In this document: one piece after another, positions 22,776 to 38,600 of the stretch | Layout: each line of letters starts with the position of its first letter | How positions within the stretch are numbered: position 1 is the stretch's first letter | Assembly: GCF_900104485.1 (NCBI RefSeq) | Contig: NZ_FMXQ01000002.1 | Span: forward strand, 558,001-622,000 | Length of the DNA: 64,000 bases | Source of the DNA: Bauldia litoralis | Lineage (GTDB): Bacteria > Pseudomonadota > Alphaproteobacteria > Rhizobiales > Kaistiaceae | Reading direction: 5' to 3' | Position numbers and translations under genes: made by a program | Notes under the pieces: model-generated | Seen by the model: only the letters and a program-made list of their open reading frames with translations | Told to the model about the DNA's origin: nothing | Database searches by the model: none

Positions 22776-23507
22776 CTACCAGGGCGTTTCGCCGTCCGGC
22801 TCAACAAAGCGGCCGGACACGGCGTCTTCGCCGAGCAGCGCGTATGCGACCGGCAGCCTCGCGCCTTCGTCGGGTGTCATGAAGCCGGTATGACCCGTCA
22901 AATCGGTCTTCACGTAGCCGGGGCTTACCGAGTTGACGACGATGGGCGTGTCCCGAAGTTCCGCCGTCAACTGCACGGTGAGCATGTTCAGCGCTGCCTT
23001 GGAGGCATTGTAGCCGATCAGGCGCGCCGAATAGTATGGCGAGGCCGGATCGCTGTTGATCGCAAGCGATCCCAGTGAAGTCGCCAGATTGACGATACGG
23101 CCGGCCGGCGACTTGCGCAGCAGCGGCAGCATCGCCTGCGTCACCGCCAGGGTGCCGATGAAATTCGTTTCCATGACCCGGCGCACGGCACGCGTCGACG
23201 CAGTGGTCGGCGGACCATCCGCACCGTCGACGATGCCGGCATTGTTGACCAGAATGTCCAGCCGGCCATGCCTGGCGGCGATATGTTCGGCTGCGGCGGC
23301 GATGGTCACCTCGTCGTTGAGGTCGATCTCGACACTTTCGACAGGTAGCCCAATCGACAATAGTTCGTCGGCCGCTTTCCTGCCGCGATCGCGATCGCGG
23401 GCCCCGATGATGACAGTGACATCGGTTCCTGCGAGTTGACGGGCGATTTCCAGTCCGATGCCCTTGTTGGCTCCGGTAACGAGCGCGATGGGTTTGGGGT
23501 TCGCCAT
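22776..23507 (-). CDS. SDR-family NAD(P)-dependent oxidoreductase
   Basis: Short-chain dehydrogenase/reductase, 243 aa. Cofactor motif TGANKGIG near residue 11, NNAG, the catalytic Ser in NLATSLGS and the YNASK motif (Tyr and Lys) are visible, so it looks active. The stretch GYVKTDLTGHTGFMTPDEGA resembles plant carbonyl-reductase-like SDRs. It is divergent from a TetR regulator over a 72-bp gap containing two dyads, so it is probably that regulator's target. ATG 23507 is used; the upstream open frame to 24164 is antisense to the regulator. Confidence 0.92.
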   Translation of the reverse strand: MANPKPIALVTGANKGIGLEIARQLAGTDVTVIIGARDRDRGRKAADELLSIGLPVESVEIDLNDEVTIAAAAEHIAARHGRLDILVNNAGIVDGADGPPTTASTRAVRRVMETNFIGTLAVTQAMLPLLRKSPAGRIVNLATSLGSLAINSDPASPYYSARLIGYNASKAALNMLTVQLTAELRDTPIVVNSVSPGYVKTDLTGHTGFMTPDEGARLPVAYALLGEDAVSGRFVEPDGETPW

Positions 23508-23524
23508 GCGACTGCCTTCAATGG

Positions 23525-23562
23525 TTGGTGCGGTGTCGGCACCAATATATGAAGGATCCTTC
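23525..23562. promoter_or_regulatory. Candidate TetR operator region
   Basis: Two dyads lie in the divergent gap. TTGGTGC (23525-23531) and GCACCAA (23539-23545) are perfect 7-bp arms with a 7-bp spacer, and GAAGGATCCTTC (23551-23562) is a perfect 12-bp palindrome. The first has the size expected for a TetR-family operator. Confidence 0.5.
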
Positions 23563-23579
23563 GCTTTGAGGATTCGCTT

Positions 23580-24209
23580 ATGACCGCGACGCCCCCACTC
23601 CACCTGAAGCCCCGGAAACGGCCGCGTCAGGCGCGCGCGACCGTGACGTTGGACGCAATACTCGAAGCGACCATTCAGGTTTTGCTTTCCGAAGGACTCC
23701 ATCGCCTGACCACCACACGGGTGGCGGAACGAGCCGGAGTCTCCGTTGGCACGATGTACCAGTACTTCCCGCACAAGCAGGCGCTGCTCTATGCGCTGAA
23801 CGAGCGCTACCTGGATATCGTGGCCGGGAAGGTAGAGACGGCTTGCCTGGAGTTGCGGGGCGCTTCCACGCCGGAGATGGTCGAAGCGCTGGTGGCGACC
23901 TACTGGCAGGCGAAAACCGAGCGGAGGGACGTCACCCGCGCGTTGTACCGTTCCGCGGTCGAACTCGACAACGAAGCCCTGATCGAAGCTTTCGCGCAGC
24001 GTGTGGATGCCGCGACGACGGCGATGTTCGGCAGCGCCTCCGATGCGACCTACGACGACCTCGCGCTCGTCAACGCGACCCTTCTGGCGGTGATTTTCGG
24101 TACCGTGCGCAACGTTTTCGAGCGCAACCTGCCCGCCGGGCTGGAGACCGACATTCGGAAGCAACTGACGATCATGTGCCTCTGCTACCTGGAAACAGCC
24201 AGGGTCTGA
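23580..24209 (+). CDS. TetR/AcrR-family transcriptional regulator
   Basis: 209 aa. The N-terminal HTH (about residues 15-65) reads ATLDAILEATIQVLLSEG... TTTRVAERAGVSVGTMYQYF with PHKQALLYAL following, a textbook TetR DNA-binding domain. The C-terminal ligand domain is not diagnostic. Divergent from the SDR gene, so it is likely a repressor of itself and of the SDR. Confidence 0.93.
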   Translation: MTATPPLHLKPRKRPRQARATVTLDAILEATIQVLLSEGLHRLTTTRVAERAGVSVGTMYQYFPHKQALLYALNERYLDIVAGKVETACLELRGASTPEMVEALVATYWQAKTERRDVTRALYRSAVELDNEALIEAFAQRVDAATTAMFGSASDATYDDLALVNATLLAVIFGTVRNVFERNLPAGLETDIRKQLTIMCLCYLETARV

Positions 24210-24214
24210 GCACG

Positions 24215-24241
24215 AAAAAGGGCCGCCCCGAAAGGCGGCCC
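24215..24241 (-). terminator. Intrinsic terminator after rpoC
   Basis: GGGCCGCC (24220-24227) and GGCGGCCC (24234-24241) form an 8-bp stem with a 6-nt loop; on the minus strand it is followed by TTTTT (24219-24215). It ends the rplJ-rplL-rpoB-rpoC transcript just before the convergent TetR gene. Confidence 0.85.
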
Positions 24242-24270
24242 CGTATCTGGTCGGTGGTGGTCGACGGCGC

Positions 24271-28479
<4,209 letters not shown>

Positions 28480-28576
28480 CGACTGTCTCCTGCAATGCGG
28501 CCGGCCGGGAGAGAGGCTCCCGGCGCGGCACGCATGTGACTATTGGCAATGGTGTCCGAATTCACGTCGCGGCAAC

Positions 28577-32716
<4,140 letters not shown>

Positions 32717-32803
32717 GTCCACTCCTGGTTCGATGTAAACGGCTGTCCGGAAGGTCGGGGACACGGCCTTCGGGAGAGCAGTTGGTCTGTCTTGCGGCGG
32801 GCG

Positions 32804-32825
32804 GGGCGCCGACGGATCGGCGCCC
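32804..32825 (-). other. rplL-rpoB intercistronic hairpin
   Basis: GGGCGCCGA and TCGGCGCCC are perfect 9-bp arms around a 4-nt loop, in the 170-bp gap between rplL and rpoB. It has no U-run. Its place matches the transcription attenuator/RNase III site known in the E. coli rplL-rpoB gap, which adjusts L7/L12 against polymerase output. Confidence 0.5.
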
Positions 32826-32886
32826 TCCCCTTAACTCTGCGCTGGTCGGGCGATATGCGCCCGGCAGCGTCCTGGATGTCCAGGAC

Positions 32887-33261
32887 CTACTTCAGTTCGA
32901 CCTTGGCGCCAGCGGCTTCGAGCTGGGCCTTGAGCTTGTCGGCCTCGTCCTTGGCAACGCCTTCCTTGACGGCCTTCGGAGCGGCCTCGACAAGGTCCTT
33001 CGCCTCTTTCAGTCCAAGCGCGGTGATCGCCCGGACTTCCTTGATGACGTTGATCTTGTTCGGGCCGACTTCGGCGAGAACGACATCGAAGTCGGTCTTT
33101 TCCTCGGCCTCGGCCGCGGCACCGCCGCCACCGGCTGCCGCCACGGCGACCGGAGCCGCTGCGGAAACACCCCACTTCTCTTCAAGCATCTTCGACAGTT
33201 CGGCGGCCTCGAGGACCGTCAGCTGCGAAAGTTCATCCACGATTTTCGAAAGTTCAGCCAT
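32887..33261 (-). CDS. rplL: 50S ribosomal protein L7/L12
   Basis: L7/L12 stalk protein, 124 aa from ATG 33261 ([20 protein letters not shown]). N-terminal dimerisation helices, an Ala/Gly hinge ([20 protein letters not shown]) and the C-terminal factor-binding domain [20 protein letters not shown] are in order. Longer frames upstream are rejected. Downstream of rplJ by 49 nt. Confidence 0.98.
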   Translation of the reverse strand: MAELSKIVDELSQLTVLEAAELSKMLEEKWGVSAAAPVAVAAAGGGGAAAEAEEKTDFDVVLAEVGPNKINVIKEVRAITALGLKEAKDLVEAAPKAVKEGVAKDEADKLKAQLEAAGAKVELK

Positions 33262-33310
33262 TGAATTGATTCCTTTTACGATTCGAACCTTTGGATTTCC
33301 AAGAATCGGC

Positions 33311-33829
33311 CTAGGCCGCTTCGTCCTTGTCCGCATAGGCACCGATCACCCGCGCGACCTGACCGGCCGGCGCGGAGAGAACCCGGGCAATTTGCGTTGC
33401 CGGCGCGGCCATCAGGCCCACCAGCTTGCCACGCAGTTCATCCAGCGACGGCAGCGCGGCGAGCGCCTTGACGCCCTCCGGGTCGAGACTGGTCGTTCCC
33501 ATCGCTCCACCCAGGATCACGAGTTTCTCGTTTCCCTTGGCGAATTCGACGGCGATCTTGGGCGCAGCCACCGGGTCGGCTGAATAAGCCAACACCGTCG
33601 GACCCTGAAACAGATCCGAAATGTGTTCTACGTCCGTGCCTTTGAGGGCGAGTTTGACAAGACGATTCTTGGCGACTCGCACACTGGCCCCAACGTCGCG
33701 CATCCGAGCCCTGAGGGACGTCATCTCCGCAACGGTAAGACCGGTATAGTGGGCGACGACCACGACGCCGGTATCATTGAATACCGACCCAAGGTCTTCT
33801 ACGAGCTGGCTTTTTTCCGCTCTATCCAC
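33311..33829 (-). CDS. rplJ: 50S ribosomal protein L10
   Basis: L10, base of the L7/L12 stalk, 172 aa. The conserved opening is (V/M)[20 protein letters not shown], encoded from a GTG at 33829 preceded by GAGG; the frame to 33904 is longer but not conserved. The C-terminal helix that binds L7/L12 dimers ([18 protein letters not shown]) is present. L10 represses its own operon in E. coli through the leader; a long leader exists here too. Confidence 0.96.
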   Translation of the reverse strand: MDRAEKSQLVEDLGSVFNDTGVVVVAHYTGLTVAEMTSLRARMRDVGASVRVAKNRLVKLALKGTDVEHISDLFQGPTVLAYSADPVAAPKIAVEFAKGNEKLVILGGAMGTTSLDPEGVKALAALPSLDELRGKLVGLMAAPATQIARVLSAPAGQVARVIGAYADKDEAA

Positions 33830-34218
33830 TTGCCTCACTCCACTTGGCGGCCACTTGGGGACCGCCGGTTTCACGTGCCACTCCGGCCTGAGCCAAAGCG
33901 ACAATCCGACCTGTCCCCCAGTCGCCGTGTCGCCACGACGGACTGAGCCGCGAAGAGGTTCGAACCGGAAAGTCCGGCTCCCTCCCGTCTATTGCAGGTC
34001 GAAGTAGATTAAGCCGGAGGCCCGGCACCTGCAGTCTCGGACAGGATCGCCAAACCGGCTTGAGGCCGGATTGACGGTGCGCACTCGACAAAACGCTGTG
34101 TAAGTCTTTGTCTCCCTTGAAATAATCCGATTGGATGTCCAAGAGAGGGTCTCACCACCGTGATTTAGAGGGACGCACAAAGACGCGCCGTACAAAGGGC
34201 CGACGCGCCCAGAGACGC

Positions 34219-34247
34219 TATCTAGAGACTCGCAAGCCTTTTGCCAA
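34219..34247 (-). promoter_or_regulatory. Predicted promoter of rplJ-rplL-rpoB-rpoC
   Basis: On the minus strand TTGGCA (34242-34247) and TAGATA (34219-34224) are 17 bp apart. It lies directly after the stem-loop that closes rplK-rplA. Confidence 0.65.
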
Positions 34248-34271
34248 GCCCCTATTTAGCGAAAGATCGAA

Positions 34272-34296
34272 GCCCGGCGGTAACGCCCCGCCGGGC
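34272..34296 (-). terminator. Stem-loop after rplA, probable terminator
   Basis: GCCCGGCGG (34272-34280) and CCGCCGGGC (34288-34296) form a perfect 9-bp stem with a 7-nt loop, 10 nt past the rplA stop. The minus-strand continuation TTCGATCTTTCG is only moderately U-rich, so termination may be partial. Confidence 0.55.
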
Positions 34297-34306
34297 CTCG
34301 CAGAAT

Positions 34307-35002
34307 TTACGTTCCGAGCGACGCCGGATCGACCTTGACGCCGGGTCCCATCGTCGAGGAGATCGCCACGCGCTGGACGAACGTCCCCTTGGCGCCCGAC
34401 GGACGGGCCTTCTGCACCGCATCGGTGAAGGCCTTGATATTCTCGACCAGCTGGGTGTCGTTGAAGCTCGCCTTGCCGACGCCGGCGTGGATGATCCCCG
34501 CCTTCTCGACGCGGAACTCGACCGCCCCGCCCTTGGCTGCCTTGACGGCGGCCTCGACGTCCTGGGTGACCGTGCCGACCTTCGGGTTCGGCATCATGCC
34601 GCGCGGCCCGAGGATCTTTCCGAGACGACCGACGAGCGGCATCATGTCCGGCGTGGCGATGCAGCGGTCGAAGTCGATCGTGCCCTTCTGGACCAGTTCG
34701 ACCAGGTCCTCGGCGCCGACGACATCGGCGCCCGCGGCCTTGGCCTCGTCGGCCTTGGCGCCCTTGGCGAAGACGCCGACCCGCAGCGTCCGGCCGGAAC
34801 CGTTCGGCAACTGGCAGACGCCACGCACCATCTGGTCGGCATGACGGGGATCGACACCGAGGTTCAGCGCCACTTCGACGGTCTCGTCGAACTTGGCCCC
34901 TGCCCGGGACTTGACCAGCTTCACCGCCTCGTCGAGCGGGTAGAGCTTCAGCGGCTCGATGCCCTCGCGGGCGGCTTTAACGCGTTTTCCCTGATGTGCC
35001 AT
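34307..35002 (-). CDS. rplA: 50S ribosomal protein L1
   Basis: L1, 231 aa from ATG 35002 ([20 protein letters not shown]). Typical L1-stalk protein with [21 protein letters not shown] and the C-terminal [12 protein letters not shown]. In E. coli L1 represses the L11 operon. Four nt downstream of rplK; the longer frame to 35050 overlaps rplK and is rejected. Confidence 0.98.
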   Translation of the reverse strand: MAHQGKRVKAAREGIEPLKLYPLDEAVKLVKSRAGAKFDETVEVALNLGVDPRHADQMVRGVCQLPNGSGRTLRVGVFAKGAKADEAKAAGADVVGAEDLVELVQKGTIDFDRCIATPDMMPLVGRLGKILGPRGMMPNPKVGTVTQDVEAAVKAAKGGAVEFRVEKAGIIHAGVGKASFNDTQLVENIKAFTDAVQKARPSGAKGTFVQRVAISSTMGPGVKVDPASLGT

Positions 35003-35006
35003 GATC

Positions 35007-35435
35007 TCAGTCCACCACCTGCATGCCCATCGAGCGGGCGGAGCCTTCAACCATCTTCATCGCGCCCTCGATATCGACGGCGTTGAGATCGGCCATCTTC
35101 TGGGTCGCGATCTCGCGCACCTGCTCGCGGGTGACGCGGCCGGCGGCGCCGCGACCGGGGGTCGACGAGCCTTTCTTGGAATTCGCTGCCTTCTTCAGGA
35201 AGAAGCTCACCGGCGGCGTCTTCATCTGGAAGGTGAAGGACTTGTCCTGGTAGTAGGTGATGACGACGGGAATCGGCGATCCCTTCTCCATCTCCTGGCT
35301 CTGCGCGTTGAACGCCTTGCAGAACTCCATGATGTTGATGCCGCGCTGGCCAAGCGCCGGGCCGATCGGCGGCGACGGATTGGCAGCGCCCGCGGGCACC
35401 TGCAGTTTCAGAAATCCTGCGACTTTCTTTGCCAT
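35007..35435 (-). CDS. rplK: 50S ribosomal protein L11
   Basis: L11, 142 aa ([20 protein letters not shown]). GTPase-centre protein; [20 protein letters not shown] and the C-terminal rRNA-binding [16 protein letters not shown] are diagnostic. It lies 98 nt after nusG. Confidence 0.98.
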   Translation of the reverse strand: MAKKVAGFLKLQVPAGAANPSPPIGPALGQRGINIMEFCKAFNAQSQEMEKGSPIPVVITYYQDKSFTFQMKTPPVSFFLKKAANSKKGSSTPGRGAAGRVTREQVREIATQKMADLNAVDIEGAMKMVEGSARSMGMQVVD

Positions 35436-35533
35436 GTCTTGTTCCCTTTATCGCCGGCCCGGCCGGCAGGAATGGCGTGGTCCGGATCCGGCGCCCTGGC
35501 CAGGCGCCCTCACCTCCCACACCCGTGAACGGA

Positions 35534-36088
35534 TCAAATCTTTTCGACTTGCCCGTATTCGAGCTCGACCGGGGTCGCCCGGCCGAAAATGGACACCGCC
35601 ACCTTGAGGCGGGCCCTGACTTCGTCGACTTCCTCGATCTGGCCGTTGAACGAGGCAAACGGCCCGTCCGCGACCCGAACCTGCTCGCCGACCTCGAAGC
35701 TGATCGACGGCTTCGGCCGCTCGACACCTTCCTGAACCTGCTGGAGGATGCGATGCGCCTCCGCCTCGGAGATCGGAATCGGCTTCATGTCGGCGCCGAG
35801 GAATCCGGTGACCTTCGGCGTGTTCTTGATGAGGTGATAGGCCTCGTCGGTCATCGCCATCTTCACCAGCACGTAGCCGGGGAAGAACTTGCGCTCGGCA
35901 TCGACCTTCCGGCCGCGCCGCACCTCGACCACCTTCTCGGTGGGAACCAGGACTTCCTCGAACAGCCCCTCGAGCCCGGCCGCCTGCGCCTTTTCAGTGA
36001 TCGATTCGGCGACCTTGCGCTCGAAATTCGAATAGGCGTGGACGATGTACCACTTCTTTTCCATCGTATTCGCTTGTACCGCCGACAT
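35534..36088 (-). CDS. nusG: Transcription termination/antitermination protein NusG
   Basis: NusG, 184 aa: NGN domain ([20 protein letters not shown] ... [12 protein letters not shown]) that binds polymerase and a KOW domain ([20 protein letters not shown]) that binds Rho or S10. ATG 36088 is chosen because GAGG, overlapping the secE stop, is at the right distance; the alternative ATG 36064 (MEKKWYIVH) is the conserved beginning but has no ribosome site. Nine nt after secE. Confidence 0.97.
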   Translation of the reverse strand: MSAVQANTMEKKWYIVHAYSNFERKVAESITEKAQAAGLEGLFEEVLVPTEKVVEVRRGRKVDAERKFFPGYVLVKMAMTDEAYHLIKNTPKVTGFLGADMKPIPISEAEAHRILQQVQEGVERPKPSISFEVGEQVRVADGPFASFNGQIEEVDEVRARLKVAVSIFGRATPVELEYGQVEKI

Positions 36089-36097
36089 CGTTCCGCC

Positions 36098-36298
36098 TCA
36101 CCCGCCGACGCCGAGAAGGAAACCGACCCCGAAGCTCAACAGCTGATCGGCGAGCAGGAAGAAGATGCTCGCCAGGATCGCCATGATCAGCACCATGATC
36201 GTCGAGATCACGGTTTCGCGCCGGCTCGGCCAGACGACCTTGGCGGCTTCCGTCCGGACCTGCTGGAGGAACGTGAAGGGATTGGTTCTTTCGGCCAT
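36098..36298 (-). CDS. secE: Protein translocase subunit SecE
   Basis: Single-membrane-span SecE, 66 aa. FLQQVRTEAAKVVWPSRRET is the conserved amphipathic segment, followed by one transmembrane helix (IMVLIMAILASIFFLLADQL). Partner of SecY. It has its own promoter and leader stem-loop and is followed by nusG. Confidence 0.97.
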   Translation of the reverse strand: MAERTNPFTFLQQVRTEAAKVVWPSRRETVISTIMVLIMAILASIFFLLADQLLSFGVGFLLGVGG

Positions 36299-36317
36299 AA
36301 AATCTCACATAGCTGTA

Positions 36318-36346
36318 GGCGGGCGAACCTCCCTGGCTCGCCCGCC
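36318..36346 (-). other. Stem-loop in the secE leader
   Basis: GGCGGGCGA (36318-36326) and TCGCCCGCC (36338-36346) are perfect 9-bp arms around an 11-nt loop. It lies between the predicted -10 box and the secE start, so it would be at the 5' end of the secE-nusG mRNA. Confidence 0.5.
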
Positions 36347-36361
36347 ACGCTTGGGACGGGT

Positions 36362-36390
36362 TACATAAGGCTTTGGCGCACGAGACTCAA
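36362..36390 (-). promoter_or_regulatory. Predicted promoter of secE-nusG
   Basis: On the minus strand TTGAGT (36385-36390) and TATGTA (36362-36367) are separated by 17 bp. It lies between tRNA-Trp and secE, so secE-nusG need not depend on the tRNA promoter. Confidence 0.65.
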
Positions 36391-36519
36391 GCCTTTGCGA
36401 CATTGCTTTTCAGCGACTTCCCGCCACGCCCCGACGCCACCGATGTTCGTGAAGCGCATTCGCGAACGAATCACGGCTATTCGGTTGCTGGTTTGGGACG
36501 ATGGGAAGTCGCTGTGTCG

Positions 36520-36595
36520 TGGCAGGGGCAGAGGGACTCGAACCCACGACCTACGGTTTTGGAGACCGTCGCTCTACCAACTGAGCTATACCCCT
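36520..36595 (-). tRNA. tRNA-Trp (CCA)
   Basis: 76 nt with encoded CCA. AGGGGTA acceptor, D-loop TAGCTCAGTTGGTAGAGC, anticodon loop CTCCAAA (anticodon CCA) and TTCGAGT T-loop. Third tRNA of the Tyr-Gly-Trp series upstream of secE. Confidence 0.97.
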
Positions 36596-36700
36596 AAACG
36601 ATTTCCGCGATCAGATACCAGACTTCGGGGCCGGATTGCCAGAGGCTTTGACGGCTTCCGGTCATTTTCACCAGATCGGGTGTCATGAGCGGGCCGGCGA

Positions 36701-36774
36701 TGGAGCGGGTGAAGGGAATCGAACCCTCGTCATCAGCTTGGAAGGCTGTTGCTCTACCATTGAGCTACACCCGC
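36701..36774 (-). tRNA. tRNA-Gly (TCC)
   Basis: 74 nt with encoded CCA. GCGGGTG acceptor, anticodon loop CTTCCAA (anticodon TCC), TTCGATT T-loop. Between tRNA-Tyr and tRNA-Trp. Confidence 0.97.
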
Positions 36775-36820
36775 GGGCGCCGTGCGATCTGCCTGGAAGA
36801 AAGGGTAGCACGGCGAAGGA

Positions 36821-36906
36821 TGGTGGGGGAGGTAGGACTCGAACCTACGAAGGCGTACGCCAGCGGATTTACAGTCCGCCCCCTTTGCCACTCGGGACAC
36901 TCCCCC
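36821..36906 (-). tRNA. tRNA-Tyr (GTA)
   Basis: 86 nt with a long variable arm (class II) and encoded CCA. GGGGGAG acceptor pairs with CTCCCCC; the anticodon loop is CTGTAAA (anticodon GTA). First of the three-tRNA series. Confidence 0.97.
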
Positions 36907-36963
36907 GCCGATTGCGCGCGACCGGGCGCCGCCAGGGCGGCACCGCGATAACCCGCGGCGCGT

Positions 36964-36992
36964 GTTATGGCGACGACGGTCTGCCCTGTCAA
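36964..36992 (-). promoter_or_regulatory. Predicted promoter of the tRNA-Tyr/Gly/Trp series
   Basis: On the minus strand a consensus TTGACA (36987-36992) and CATAAC (36964-36969) are 17 bp apart, about 58 bp before tRNA-Tyr. Confidence 0.7.
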
Positions 36993-37042
36993 CGATGGTG
37001 GCCCGGGTTTGTCGAAGTCGGCACGATCGACGGTGAAGGCGA

Positions 37043-37071
37043 TTGAGACAGCCGGCCGACGCGCCTATAAG
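37043..37071 (+). promoter_or_regulatory. Predicted promoter of rlmB
   Basis: TTGAGA (37043-37048) and TATAAG (37066-37071) with a 17-bp spacer. Transcription would begin near 37078, about 2 nt before the rlmB ATG. Confidence 0.6.
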
Positions 37072-37079
37072 CCGGGGCA

Positions 37080-37877
37080 ATGGTCACCCGAAACCGCCCC
37101 CCTCGCCCGACCGGCCCCCGGCGCCCGCCCCACGGGCCGCGAACGCCTGCCGAGCGTCGGCCGGACGCCCTCTTCCTCTATGGCATGCACCCGGTCGTCG
37201 CCGCCCTCGCCAATCCGAAACGGGTGATCACCCGAATCATGGCGACGCCGAATGCCAGCGCCCGCCTGCGGGAGGCCGGCGCCACGCTGCCGATGGTGCC
37301 GGAGGAAGTCCGTCCCCGCGATCTCGACCGCCTGCTCGGCGGCGAAGCCGTCCACCAGGGCGTCGCGATGGAGGTCGCGCCGCTCGAGCCGCTGGCGATC
37401 GACGAGCTCCGCGACAGGCACCTCGTCGTCTGTCTCGACCAGGTCAGCGATCCCCATAACGTCGGCGCGATCCTGCGATCGGCCGCCGCCTTTGGCGCCG
37501 ATGCGGTCCTGTCGACCGCCCGCCACGCCCCGGCCGAAACCGGCGTGCTCGCCAAGGCGGCCTCCGGCGCCCTCGACATGATTCCCCTCGTCGCGGTGGG
37601 CAACCTCGCCCGGGCGCTGGACGAGCTCGGCTACAACGGCTTCGTCCGGATCGGCTTCGACGAGGCGGCGGAGACGACGCTCGAATCGGCGATGACCGGC
37701 GAGCGCGTCGCGCTGGTGCTGGGCGCCGAGGGCAAGGGCCTGCGCCGCCTCACCCGCGAGAAATGCGACCGGCTGGCCCGCCTGCCGACCAGCGGCCCCC
37801 TCGCCAGCCTCAACGTCTCCAACGCCGCAGCGCTCGGCCTCTACGTCGCCCGCCGGCACCTCGATACGTCCGGCTGA
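37080..37877 (+). CDS. rlmB: 23S rRNA (guanosine-2'-O-)-methyltransferase RlmB, TrmH family
   Basis: SPOUT-class RNA 2'-O-methyltransferase, 265 aa. An N-terminal L30e-like substrate-binding domain starts at LFLYGMHPVVAAL (about residue 31). The SPOUT motifs are DQVSDPHNVGAILRSAAAFG, LVLGAEGKGLRRLT and the knot PLASLNVSNAAALGLYVARR. RlmB methylates G2251 of 23S rRNA in E. coli, and the target is presumed the same here. The Pro/Arg-rich first 30 residues are a basic extension. The predicted promoter leaves almost no 5' leader. Confidence 0.93.
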   Translation: MVTRNRPPRPTGPRRPPHGPRTPAERRPDALFLYGMHPVVAALANPKRVITRIMATPNASARLREAGATLPMVPEEVRPRDLDRLLGGEAVHQGVAMEVAPLEPLAIDELRDRHLVVCLDQVSDPHNVGAILRSAAAFGADAVLSTARHAPAETGVLAKAASGALDMIPLVAVGNLARALDELGYNGFVRIGFDEAAETTLESAMTGERVALVLGAEGKGLRRLTREKCDRLARLPTSGPLASLNVSNAAALGLYVARRHLDTSG

Positions 37878-37929
37878 CAGCCCCCTCCTCGCCGCGACCA
37901 CGGACGGCCGCCACCCGGCCCACCCGACC

Positions 37930-37958
37930 TTGCAGCGCCACGAATCCGCTGCTACGGA
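37930..37958 (+). promoter_or_regulatory. Possible promoter of tRNA-Thr
   Basis: TTGCAG (37930-37935) and TACGGA (37953-37958) with a 17-bp spacer, 11 bp before the tRNA. Weaker than the others in the window. Confidence 0.4.
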
Positions 37959-37969
37959 CTCCGGCAAGG

Positions 37970-38045
<76 letters not shown>

Positions 38046-38600
38046 TTTATTAAGTGAATACAACGGTATAGTGGAATTACCGGATTCACCAATGATTTCA
38101 ATATTTTACAGAAAATCGAAATAGTTCGAGGAGCACCGCGGGCAGCGCACCGCAAGCTCTCATATGACCGATAAGTTTGGAGGGCGCTCGCGCAGGTAAG
38201 GTTTGCGTCGACCTCGCGTCTGCGTCTTTCCAGTCTGCTGTTGACGCTGCGTACCAAGCTCCAGGCCCTTCACATGGAGGACTGCTCTTAGGCAAGGCGC
38301 GCTGCGCGGAGATATTGCCGCAATCACCGGCACGCCCCCTTGCGCTCGCCTCGCTACGTGCGAGGCTCTGCAGTTGATGCGCCTCTGCGATCATTGCCGA
38401 GAGACAGATGCGGTTACCATGGGGACAAGTGCGGTTCAGCAAATGATTTCTCTCGAATTCCGCACGCGAGCCGCTATCGCATCCGACAATCTATCGACCA
38501 GCCGGGACCGCTCCGCATCAAGCTATCGGCGGACGCTTCTCAATCGAGACCACGCCACCCGGTTTGCCAAGGCGCCGGATCGTTATTGGCGCACAAGCCG
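38046..38600. other. 555-bp stretch without a recognisable gene
   Basis: Directly after tRNA-Thr the sequence is locally AT-richer than the rest of the window (about the first 90 bp). No conserved reading frame, integrase, terminator or repeat of the tRNA end was found. Frames here are open but look random. The frame of the next gene stays open back to 38340 without recognisable homology. Confidence 0.5.

Larger units (their letters stand above)
33830..34306 (-). promoter_or_regulatory. rplJ promoter-leader region
   Basis: 477 bp without a gene. It contains the terminator-like stem after rplA (34272-34296), the promoter (34219-34247), then about 380 nt of leader RNA. Within the leader GCAGGT (33994-33999) can pair with ACCTGC (34027-34032), and GGCGG/CCGCC arms lie at 33846-33866 just before the GTG start of rplJ. 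The arrangement fits an L10-type autoregulatory leader, although the conserved core was not verified. Confidence 0.5.

Noticed and set aside
21543-23078. 511-aa open frame overlapping the MFS gene
   Set aside because: Other-frame shadow; Arg/Pro/His-rich and lacking membrane helices, whereas the MFS frame has twelve.
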